Assembly: GCA_947579665.1 (NCBI GenBank)
Contig: OX388349.1
Span: forward strand, 19,128,459 to 19,192,458
Reading direction: 5' to 3'
Length of the DNA stretch: 64,000 nucleotides
DNA from: Sympetrum striolatum
Taxonomy: Eukaryota; Arthropoda; Insecta; Odonata; Libellulidae
Part shown: one piece after another, positions 35,116-45,455 of the stretch
How positions within the stretch are numbered: the stretch's first letter is position 1
Layout: the number at the start of each line of letters is the position of its first letter
Program-made: the position numbers and the translations under genes
Notes under the pieces: generated by a model
Seen by the model: the letters and a program-made list of their open reading frames with translations, nothing else
Told to the model about the DNA's origin: nothing
The model's database searches: none

Positions 35116-37824
35116 ATTTCAGAGATATAGATGTGCTGACAGGAAGTATTCACACTTACCCGTTTCAAATTTCTAATATTTGCATCCCCCAAATTAGTTA
35201 TTGAATCCATCCAAATATACATTCCAATCACACTGTTGTTCTTAGTGCTATGAAAGCTATCCAAGGTCTCTGATATTTAGTGTGTAACCAACATCTTCTA
35301 TCGTCACTAGCTTTTTCTTTGATCACTATTCATAATTTTCTTCATTTGAGTTAATATACCCCTCTTCTGCTGAACATGTCATTCTCTGCGCAAACTAATT
35401 TTTTTATAAATTTTCCTTGCACTTTAAATCCTTTCGCATTCTCTTCTGACCTCATCCTTTTTATTCCATCCACTATCTCCTGTCCAAAAAATTCAAATGC
35501 AACACACCTCGTTACAGCCTGGTTTCGCACCCTTTCCTTTTGTTCTCATTTATTTATCATCCAATCATTACTCACCTCTTTCCACCACCCCTTTTTCTTA
35601 TAACATCCATTACAGTGATATTCAGTTAACTTATTTCAATTCAATAAAATATTTCCTGATGTACAAACCCCAACAAATATATGTTGGTAAAAAATGTATA
35701 TCATGACTCTCAATTACCTCATCTTTAATTCATCCAAACATTCTTATTACCTTCGGTACTGTGCACGGTGTTATTCATCTGTTATATATGCTCGCAATGT
35801 CTGTTCAATAGGAAGTATTTCCAAGGAAAAACGGACTTGAAAAAAATGAATGGGAATTTTCCTGGGTGCACGCCCTTATGTGCAAAGTCACCTCAACCAT
35901 TTCCATATAGGAAGTATTTCATTATGTTCTTTTATTAGAAAAGAGCATTTGTATTTGCAACTTTTATCCTTAGATCTCTCAATGGCATTTCCAGTTTATT
36001 GAAAATTTTCTAGTCAAAGCATCTTTGAGCCTTGAATACTGTTTTTTCCTGGAGCCCTTTCAACCGCATATTTTCTTCTGCCATGTAATATGACTTTGCT
36101 CTTGTTAAAACAAATTTTAAGAAATCGAGTTGGTAGTACTTTACTACATATTGATTCTGACAAGCACTAGCAACTACTTTCGATATTTTGAATTACTAAT
36201 AGTCTCATATTGCATTTCAGGGTTTATTAAGGGGTGAGGTGAAAAACTGAATTCCTTCCATGACCTAATGGGGAGTCAACCTACATTTCACTCATTCTAG
36301 GAACCAATGCCACCCACTTATGACTTTTAAAACAGTTTCAAAGCAAAAAGAAATTTCAGGGAATAACAGGGTTTCAACAGAAATGTTATCCCAATTTTAA
36401 TATTTATGTTTAATCGTCAATGGCGATTTATTCGTGCCGAAGCAGTGCCGAAATTTCCTAGTAATCCAGAAAATGAATTAATTAAATTAATTTGCAATTG
36501 GATCCCTGTTAATAAATGCTATTTTTAAAAATTTAACTCCCACAATTGGAGTTTTGTGATCAAAAGTTCAAACCGTATTCACAATTTAAAACTCATTTAA
36601 ACAATTCAAAAATCAGGTTGAAATATATGCATTTTTCCTCCAAAAAGATCTGTTATAATTCAATTGCTCCCCCAGTGGAACATGGTTATTGATTCTTTTG
36701 TTACTCCGTAAGCGTTTTTCACATTATAATTAACAAATAAAAAAGCTATTTTCTGTTTCATGTTTTCGCTTTGTCGAAAATCCGTTTAATCTCAGGGATA
36801 ATGGTTTAGTGCGAGAGAGTTGGATTATCCGAAACACGATTATGATAGTGTTGTTCCGGCGGTGAGTTCACTATCGTGATGCTTAAGGGATCGAGTTTCG
36901 TGATAAACAGCGTTCGAATCACCACAATGCTCCTTTGTGTCACATTCGTAATCGAATTCCGATTACGTCACTAAATAGTAGGGAATTTAAAGTATTCCAC
37001 TTTCGAAATTTAAAATAATCATCATCCGCTATGTTGATGATAGCATTACCTCGTTTATATTCCTAAAAACGGATCTTCATTGCAATACTTATCTGTTACG
37101 TCCACGGCGCTTTGAGTAACACAGATACGTGATTGTGAGTTACATTTTCAGCTATTTGAACATCTGTTTCCTTTATAGAATAACGCTATGGACAATTTAC
37201 TCTCAAATTTTATCAATGACTGCATCATGATTAGTTTTGATTCGTGAAAAGGATTGTGATTACTCATTTGAAGTTCAGATTCATTTAAAGCCATGAAGAC
37301 CAAAATTGATATTGTGAGCCTTAATTTTGTGGTATGCCATGACCACTTAAGCAAGCCGACAAAGATTAGATTTCTTTATACGAATACCCCAGCATATCCT
37401 CTGTTTGCATTTTTGTGGTGTATTTGTATAAATGAATTTATTCTTTGTCAGCTTGATTCTGTTGATTGAGACAAATTTACTCATGCAGATTTTTTAACGA
37501 CACGGAATTACAATCAATTTTCAAATTATTTATTTATGATAAAAAGCTCATGTTGGCTACAGTAAATGTAGTTATGTACATACGACCATGATTGTAACTG
37601 AAAACAATTCAAAAGAACGACTCAATCTAAATGTTACCTTATAAATGTCAAAAAGCCGAAAGTATCTTTAATTATGGAAAAAAAGTTCTTTGCGGATTGC
37701 CCTCCCCATTTATGTACGAAAGGAGTTCGTAGGTTAATAAATAAAATTTCATTTTTTTAATGGATATATGTGAAAGCATAAAAGAACTCTTCAGTAAATA
37801 AAAAAGATGAATTAGTTTAGGCTT
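35116..37824. other. No gene seen
   Basis: AT-rich and pyrimidine-rich DNA (35340-35640). The small frames (35376-35706 +, 37148-37354 -) have no recognised domains. I noticed no shared repeats. Confidence 0.5.
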
Positions 37825-38240
37825 GTGAAGTCTTCAAATAATTTGCGAAATTTTCAAAATTGTGCAGTTTTCGGTTCTCAAGTTTATTGGCGAAAATTCT
37901 TGATAACATAGATACATATATATACATAAATAATCAAATATTCATATTTTTTAAATTCTGTATGGACAATGCTACATTTTTCATTTGCATGCAAAGGAAG
38001 TAAGTGACTGCCGAGATTTGAGCCGTGGACGCTTCACTGAATATAAATTTATAACTTTTCAGCCACGTGAAGTCGTTTAATAAATTCGAAATTCGAAATT
38101 CCTAATTGTTTATATTATAGTTTACCAGTTTTTGGCAACATTGTTGATAACCTACATACATAGACATGCGTAAGCAATAATTATATATTTCTATTTTATA
38201 TGACTATGTGCGGACAGTGCTATATTTTCCTCTTTTTAGT
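37825..38240. repeat. Diverged tandem duplication, about 242-bp unit
   Basis: Two halves run in parallel: GTGAAGTCTTCAAATAATTT (37825) and GTGAAGTCGTTTAATAAATT (38067). Then TTGATAACATAGATACATA and TTGATAACCTACATACATAG, and finally TGTATGGACAATGCTACATT and TGTGCGGACAGTGCTATATT. Order and spacing are kept while many bases differ, so the duplication is old. Confidence 0.75.
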
Positions 38241-38259
38241 TGGAGGCTCTCGCATTCCG

Positions 38260-38960
38260 ATTTTCAATTATTGACTCTCCCCTTTACTCCCTCAGGCCTC
38301 CCATTCAGCCCCTCGGTGATTATCCCCGGATTTCCGCCAGATTCCTCCTCAGGACATTCATAATACTTTTGGATTCCCCATATTTTCCACGGGCCCATAT
38401 TTTCTAGCGCATTTCCATTTAAAGAGGAAAAAATCCATTCATTCAGCACCCCACTCTAATATTTCTCCCCGCCGAGAGACGGCGATACTCGACAATGGCT
38501 GTTAACACGGCGGAACACGTCACCGATCCTCACAATAAATCCTCGCTTTCGCTTTCTTTAAATCTTCCCTTTAAAAAGATATAATTCCCTCGGAGGGAGC
38601 TGCGCGCTCCGGCCGGTAGATGTCTCCAGGTGCCGCGTGGTCCAACTCAAGGCCAACTCCAGCTACTGCTCTTACGCTGGCCTTGATGTCCATCCTCGTT
38701 GCCCCTCTTACCTCATAATCAATTCTTCAAGGAGATCCGCGAAGAGCTTCCGACGTACGTCTGCCCCCTCGGAATATGTCGTTCCCACGCGATATCTCGA
38801 CCGGTCGAAATATGTTCGCCCAAGATTGATTGTTGCACGCGTTAAAAGCGAGAGGTTCAACGTCGTTATGGCTGCCCAGACGGTCCGATTTGGGCGGGAG
38901 TTTACCCCTAAACGCAGTCCATTGTTCGCAATAACAATGCCGCTATTAATTAAGATGTAA
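38260..38960. other. GC-richer island with overlapping open frames
   Basis: CGGAGGGAGCTGCGCGCTCC, GGCCGGTAGATGTC and several CG words mark a clear composition change. Overlapping frames of 107 codons (38637-38960 +) and 104 codons (38708-39022 -) cover the same bases and have no recognised domain. The sense of one is largely the mirror of the other, as in GC-richer non-coding DNA. It may be a regulatory island. Confidence 0.4.
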
Positions 38961-38984
38961 TTAGTCAAGTATTCATGACATACA

Positions 38985-39545
38985 TCAACAATGCCGACAA
39001 CCATCAATCTGTTACAAATCAAACGGAGAGTTAAGTTTTATGGTTGCAAAAGATGTTGCAACAATAGTTAAATAAATTGTGACTAGTTAAGTTTAACTAC
39101 CTCAATCCTAATTTTGCTTTATTTCTCCAAAGATTTTTGTGAATAATTGTTGAGGGAACAATCAACAATCTGATACTAATGAAGTAAAGAGAAGTTTATT
39201 ATGGTAACAGAGAGACATCATAGTATGTATAATTAATTGTAACGAAAGATGTGTTGAGTAACAATCGTAACAAAGATGAAATAAAGTAAGGGCTAATTGC
39301 CTCAATCATCATTTTGCCTTATATCCCCATTCCCCTCTACAGAGCTCTCTTTTGGTAATTCTGGAGAAGACACTCAACAATCTGTTACTAATCAAGTTGA
39401 TAAAGGCATTTTATGGTTTTATTGCTTAGCAACCATCTTAACAAATATTAAATAAATTGAGAAAAAATTGGGCAAACTCCTCATTTTGCATAATCGACTC
39501 ACTCTCCTCTCTAAAGCTATTTGTGACTAATTTTGGAAAGAATAT
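38985..39545 (-). repeat. Tandem array containing the family A core, three units
   Basis: CAATCTGTTAC-type words start units at 39005, 39166 and 39378. Each unit continues with TTTTATGG-, AACAATAGTTAAATAAATTG- or AACAAAGATGAAATAAA-like text. Then comes the family A core in minus orientation (CTACCTCAATCCTAATTTTG, TTGCCTCAATCATCATTTTG, CAAACTCCTCATTTTGCATA) and finally a TTTGTGAATAATT/TTTTGGTAATTCTGG block. Unit lengths are about 161 and 212 bases. It links the dispersed family A to a tandem arrangement. Confidence 0.78.
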
Positions 39546-40311
39546 GGTTTAAACTAGCCTTCGAGCAGAAAACAGCTCATACAGATTTATGATATCCTTC
39601 AGATATTAAGAATTTACAATAATCAAGTTTTTAAGTTCCTTTATAGACTGTGCTTTCTTGATGTCCTTCACCACATCCCTATCATTCTTTTAACAGAAGT
39701 TGATTTCCCATATGAATCCATTTAATATCCGCTACATTGCTCCACACCCACTGTGATTTTTCTCCTTACACTGTCGTTTGAATATCTATATCAATCATTT
39801 ATCATGGAGAGATATTTATTTGAATTTCATTGTCAGTCTCTCTGACTTAGGGAAAAGTTAAATCTTTCTCTGTTTGAACGTTGCCGAATATTTATTTGCT
39901 TTTTTAGGGTTGGTTTATTTCCTCAGTTATTCATGGTTAAATGTTTTTTTCCGTACTAGGAAGAATTTATTTATCGATAAAATTGTTTTTTCTTGATTTA
40001 TTTCCATTTATTTACCAATTATTTCATTGATTAGTTATTTTTTGTTTATTGCTGTATTTCATCACGTATATGTTATCTTTAATCGTCGTATATACGCCAC
40101 GTGCGTTACGGATTTTTATGAAAATGTTTTAAACGGGCCGTACTCATCCAAAATTTAATTTAACCAGCAATTTACTCATAAATTAGAGTTCATATGCTTT
40201 TGACTTTCCCGATCATTCTTTCCACGTATTTCGCTATACACTTTACCCTCTTACTGCAAGGCAGTGCCGTCGATGTTTGAATTAATTTGAAAATAATAGA
40301 ATCATTATCAA
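39546..40311. other. No gene seen
   Basis: Very AT-rich, especially TTTATT-rich at 39880-40080. No repeats or frames of note. Confidence 0.5.
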
Positions 40312-40375
40312 TTAGAGGTTTTAAATACCCAATAGCCATCTCTTTCGATTCTCCGAACCTCATTGCCACCGATTT
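40312..40375 (+). mobile_element. MITE family 1, left arm only
   Basis: TTAGAGGTTTTAAATACCCA then ATAGCCATCTCTTTCG and CTCATTGCCACCG follow the left arm of the 14906-15114 copy over about 60 bases. No matching right arm was found, so it is truncated. Confidence 0.7.
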
Positions 40376-42122
40376 TCGGAAATAACCGAAATTTCCGGAT
40401 TATCAAATTTTTAAGCGTGTCTTAGAAAATTGGTAAACCAGGGTTTCAAATTGTAATTAATTAACAGCCGTGCCCCAGTTTTTCCTTATTTACATCATTA
40501 TACACTTACGAAACGTAGACGTTCAGGTAGAAATATCGTGTATTTTTACAAAAGAGTGCAACATTTAGCAATTAGTTAAATTCGTAGATTCGGAATGGAA
40601 ACAAAACCCATGGTCAAATGTTTGTGTTTAACGTTACATTAAAATTCTTCAAGAAGACAATTTATGTGTGGTAATAGATCAACAATGGGTTTTGTTCTTT
40701 AAGATCGTAATCAATGCTATATTTTTCATACATTGTTGACAACACAGGCGGCAACAACGTATGAGGAAAGCATACAATAACTTGTGCCGCGCTGTGATAA
40801 ATGCCTGCAAAATGGTGGGAGCTAGCGTGGAAAGTTAGTTTGAGATTTGAATTTTTATCTATGTATGTACTCGTTTTGTTTAAAATGCTAAACGGAACTT
40901 ACTTTTTTTAAGTTTGGTACCTTCTGGGAACTGTAGCTGTATGGTGGTGAGAATAGGGCCCTGGTTAACCTTAAGGCTAGTTAATTTACAGGCAGAAATG
41001 AGTACAAAGTAATTTTTTTAAACGAGAAATAGATTATTTCTTCTCTAGATATTCTCCATTTTCTTCCGAATCCATGGCTTATTCTGAAATATCTTCATTA
41101 ATTAGGTTCATCAATTCAAATCAGTTAGTCCAAAACTCCAAATTCGAGGTTCTTTCGTTGATTCAATCAACTTATACCATCCGAAAAAACCAGCTTTTAT
41201 TAAACAGCTCTATCTTTTTAATTAATTCCCGCTGCATCAACTCAATCGGAAGCGTTAACGACGGTTTCCTAGGAAACCCACGAACAAAAGAAGGGAAAAA
41301 GAAGTCGAAACTGGATTACGTATTAAAGGGATTATTATTCCATCTCTTTTTCTATGAAAAGGCAGCGTGTCCTTGCTTTTCGGTGTGTGTAACATTAGTC
41401 TCCGCAGAAAGAGGAATTTAATGGAGTGAGCGATGATGCTTTCGCAGTTTAATTATGAGTGACTGTTCCCAGAAGGAATACCGCACGGGGAAATAATTTT
41501 ATTCCCCGAGTACGGAGGCCGAATGTGCCTCGTTACACGGAATTCATAATACGCACAACCGGCTTTGAACCCCTTCATCAAAATGTGACGATGCCGCAGA
41601 TTTTAAGGCTTTGTTCCTGACTAATTAAGCACCCTTGGAAGTGTGGCCAGGCTGGATTTAACATAGAATAGTTGGTTAATATAAGTTTCTTTCTATTACA
41701 AGTTTCCATAAATATTTTATTTTTGTACAAAAGGCTAGATAATTAAACAGATGGCTTAAGTAATGGGCAGATTGCGTCTTAAATAAGATTTGCATAGGAG
41801 TATAATATTATTGATATCTTCCTTTGTAATTATAAAAATAACTATCGAATAAATAGGTACCCAATAAGTTTTAATTCATTGGGAGAAAAACTATCATTTT
41901 AACACTATTAATCCTATATGGATCTTAATTTCTTATGTATATTTTTCTTATGGCATGGGACTCTTATGGAAAGTATGACCATACTGGATAGTTGATCTGC
42001 AATAATTTTATGCCTGATTTATTTATTAATTCTAAATTATTCGACCAAACTTCGTGGAAAGACATAATGAAGAGAAAAAAAAGCTTTTGTTGGTAACATT
42101 CAAAATTTTTTTGACTGATTAT
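40376..42122. other. No gene seen
   Basis: A 115-codon plus frame at 41074-41421 is the longest non-biased frame here, but it has no domain I recognise and no partner. 41420-41660 is slightly GC-richer and contains a small inverted repeat, CGGGGAAATAA-TTTTATTCCCCG (41486-41508). Nothing else is visible. Confidence 0.5.
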
Positions 42123-42158
42123 AATATGTCTACTAAATAAAATATGTCTACTAAATAA
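42123..42158. repeat. 18-bp direct duplication
   Basis: AATATGTCTACTAAATAA occurs twice in immediate succession with no differences, a recent local slippage event. Confidence 0.95.
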
Positions 42159-43000
42159 AAAAATTGTGTGGATATTACCAAGTTTCTCTATACTCTTCAT
42201 GATTTATTTATACTATGAATGTTTCAGTTCTTTTAATTTGAGGCTTTTGAAATAAACAGATTGCTTGCGTAATGAATCAATTGTAAATTAAATAAGAAAT
42301 TCATAAAAATATTAAAAACTTTATACCTTCCAACGTAATTGGGTAAATAAGTTCGAAGAAATTTGCACCTGACAAATTTATGTGTTTCACTTCCTTAGGA
42401 AAAAGGCAATATTTATTTGGTTTTTTATATTTCATTCCCAGTTACAATGAACTCAATAGTCGATTAGAAGCCACGTAGATGTAAAAGTTGACCAAAAATG
42501 ACATTTAGTTAGATATTTATGTTTTCCTTCTAATTCTTACAGTGTTGATATGATGCCAACATTTGTTAATATAAACTATTAACGCGATTTTCATGGACGT
42601 GATTGGAAATGGATTTCAAATGTGACACTTTAAGAGTATGGAGCCAATGCACCTTTAATTCCCTTGCTGCAAAGTATAAATAAATGGTTTAATATATGGT
42701 TCTTGTCTATTATTTCCTTCTTAAAGGGCATCGTACGTATGTTCATTAGATTAAATTGAAACCAATTCTGTGGACAAGGAGGATTTGTTCATTCGTATGT
42801 AGAAATCTGTACACACAATAAGATAAAAGAACACAGACTACGGAAAGTATATTTATGAGTCCACAAGTCATTCGTATTTAGAGCGTGGTTTCTTTATGTC
42901 ATATTTTCCACCCAAAACAATAATTATTGCCATCTATTTTGTGGCCACTCTTATTATATCGACCTGTCTGCTTTCTCCCTCTCTTAATGATGGACCTGTA
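42159..43000. other. No feature seen
   Basis: AT-rich unique DNA. Confidence 0.5.
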
Positions 43001-43395
43001 TATAGCAACGTGTCCACTGTATTGTTACCTTTGCAACAATATCTGCATTGTTTATAAGACCATATTTATATTCAGTGTTTCTATTTTTGTAATTTAAGGC
43101 TGCATTGTAGTTTTTATTATAAAGATACTATTTATAGTAACACGGTTGCATAGCTACGTGTCAACTTTGTTGTTACGTTTGCAACAATATGTCTACATTT
43201 TTGAATTGTTTATAAAACCATGCATATACTGTATTGATATTGCTTTTTATAGTTACTCGTTCGCATTGTTGTACTCTTGATAAGAAAGATGATAATGGCA
43301 ACACGTTTTCGTTAACATACTATTCATATCAACCCTGTTTATAGCAACGAGAATGCATTGTTACGTTGTTAATAGTAACCCTATTTGCCAACAGG
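43001..43395. repeat. Diverged tandem array with GTTGC/GCAAC words
   Basis: Unit one (43001) reads TATAGCAACGTGTCCACTGT, ATTGTTACCTTTGCAACAAT and TTGTTTATAAGACCAT. Unit two (about 43149) reads CATAGCTACGTGTCAACTTT, TTGTTACGTTTGCAACAATA and TTGTTTATAAAACCAT. A third start, TATAGCAACGAGAATGCATT with GTTACGTTGTTAATAG, lies at 43340. The first spacing is about 150 bases. The core TTGTTAC-x-TTTGCAACAA is an imperfect palindrome. Related text lies on the other strand at 54290-54440. Confidence 0.72.
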
Positions 43396-44192
43396 TATGA
43401 GTACCGAGGCATAGATAATGCATTCGGAAGCGGTGATGAAAGTCTGCGCAGTGCATTTGTAGAAATTTAGCAAATTAAGTGCGTTAGCCTAGATTCGCAG
43501 GTGGGCCATCCGCATCAACTCATCTTTACCCTTTTTTAAATGTCAGAAAACATGAATACCTTTTCCTTTAATTTTTGGACATTTGAGTGGATAAATACAA
43601 ATGTTTTTGTGTGTTCCGCGATGCGCGGAATTGGGCAGCGAACTGTGAAATGTGCGCCTCGGGATTCAAACGAATCACTTTTGGGCGCGGTATCTCACCG
43701 GAAGCTTATCTCTTCGGAAGCGGGGTTTAAAGCAGGTGCGGCTGCTGTTAGATACCTCTGTTATTCCTGAATGCAGATATTGCTAAATGCCGAGATATCT
43801 GTCGCAAAATATTCAAAAGCTAAGTCACTTCTGCATAAATGCCAATATGGTGACGTTGATTAGTCAGCGGTCTGCAGTTGGATATATTTATAGCTTGATA
43901 GGGGCAAAAAGGAGAAATACAACTTCGCTACTCAATAAATCGGAAATGGTTGAAACAATATCTCAATCCCTTTATTTTTCTCAGGGAGTGGTCAGGTTTC
44001 TTCAATCCGAGATTAAAACATCTGTTAGTTAATGAATTAGGTGATTGTAATATTATATGTAATTTAATGCTCTTATAAAAAAGTACATGTATAATAAGAA
44101 TTTTGTATAAAACATAATGAACGCTAAAAAAAGACAATGATGATCGATTTGTCTTTGGAATATTTTCCTTTCTTCATAAAATTCAATTAATT
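43396..44192. other. No gene seen
   Basis: Two neighbouring plus frames (43540-43770 and 43787-44032) and an overlapping minus frame have no recognised domains. 43620-43760 is a small GC-richer patch. No repeat is visible. Confidence 0.5.
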
Positions 44193-44270
44193 TAATAAAT
44201 GGGTGGAAATAACTGTGCAAAATTCCACTTTAAAATGCAATTTTGCACAGTTGTTTCCACCCATTTATTA
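44193..44270. repeat. 78-bp near-perfect palindrome
   Basis: The left arm starts TAATAAATGGGTGGAAATAA then CTGTGCAAAATT. The right arm ends AATTTTGCACAGTTGTTTCC then ACCCATTTATTA. Arms match over about 38 bases each with one mismatch in the outer 30 and a few near the centre; there is almost no loop. It would form a very stable hairpin as RNA or a cruciform as DNA. It lies between two copies of TTCAATTAATTTAA (44182 and 44309). It may be a tiny palindromic MITE or a hairpin RNA precursor; the sequence does not decide. Confidence 0.93.
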
Positions 44271-44810
44271 GGATGGAGTTCCACAAAGTTAAAGCTTCCT
44301 TGATTGATTTCAATTAATTTAATTTAATTTTTTTATTTTATATTTATTTAGAACTGTTTATACTATTAAAACCATACAACACCTTTTATCTAATTACTCT
44401 TTAGCTGTTAATAAAAGAATTACTGCTCAAAACTCCCTAAATTCCGTATACGGACATTGATTCCTGATATTCCCAAATGAGATAACATTTTAGAATAGGA
44501 TGACTATATGTATAGTTTCAGATACACTACTACCAATGCAGGATATCAGAAATTATAAAAACCCTCACAAGGGAATCTCTCACGGAAGGAAGGACTGAGA
44601 ACATGCACAAGGTTTCAGAGAAATGCCTGCCTTTGCACGATGAAATACGTGACATGCTGTTTCCCCCTCAAAGCGGCCGCGATTGTTTCAGACAGGCCGC
44701 TAAGTCGTTACTCGAGGCAATACTGAGGTCACATAGTAACCTTGTCGTCTTTTCCCGTGCAGTGCAAGGTACGCGAATAATTTAGCGAATTAAGTCAGTT
44801 CGGTGTTTTC

Positions 44811-45455
44811 AAACCCTCTGCCCTTCTTCATATGTGGGCAAGGTATGAATTTAATTCTAATTTAGATCGATCATTGTCGTCAAAAACTGATTTTACGTAT
44901 CATTGTTAGGCATATGAGATTTTTAGGAATTCAATTGTTGCAGCAATACCAAGAAACAATATCGACTGGTATTGTTGTAATTTGAAACAACAATTGACGC
45001 GGTGAAGCTTAATTCCATCGCATACCCTCTGCCAATCTTTATAAGTGGTAAAGGTAAAAATTTAATTACCTATAATTAAGAACACTCATTGTCGTCAAGA
45101 GCTGATTTTACGTCTCATTATTAGAGCGTGAGGATGTGAGAATTTCAATTGTTGCAACAATGCCACGACACAATATCGACCGGTATGGTTGTAATTTGCA
45201 AGTATTTTACAAGCGACAAGGCATATATCCAAGGCAAAACCTATCCATAATATATAAATGTTAATGTAATATAGACCGATCATTGTCGTCAAAAGCTGAT
45301 TTAATTCTTCGAAAGAGAGGGAGGCTTCGAAAATTGTTTCAATTGTTGCAACAATGCCACGAAACAGTGCTGAACAGTATTGTTATACTCTGAAACCATT
45401 TCAAAAGCGGCAAAGCTTGTTTCCAAGGGAATTTCGAACGCGCAACCCTTATGGC
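44811..45455. repeat. Tandem array with ATTGTTGCAACAAT cores, three units
   Basis: Units begin with TCATTGTCGTCAA at 44871, 45087 and 45280 (spacing 216 and 193). In each, CTGATTT follows, and about 60 bases later the palindromic core: ATTGTTGCAGCAAT (44934), ATTGTTGCAACAAT (45148) and ATTGTTGCAACAAT (45342). Then come GCCACGA-like and ACAATATCGAC-GGTAT-GTTGTA-like words. A partial unit (CCCTCTGCC, then GGCAAGGTATGAATTTAATT) precedes the first. Units are diverged but in clear register. Open frames on the minus strand at 45301-45722 overlap its end and are low-complexity. Confidence 0.85.

Noticed and set aside
41074..41421. 115-codon plus-strand frame
   Set aside because: No recognised domain, no adjacent exon-like frame, and the length is within what chance gives in this much sequence.
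43001..45455. CRISPR array
   Set aside because: Units are 150-216 bases, diverged throughout, with no short identical repeats and unique spacers; the DNA is eukaryotic in character.
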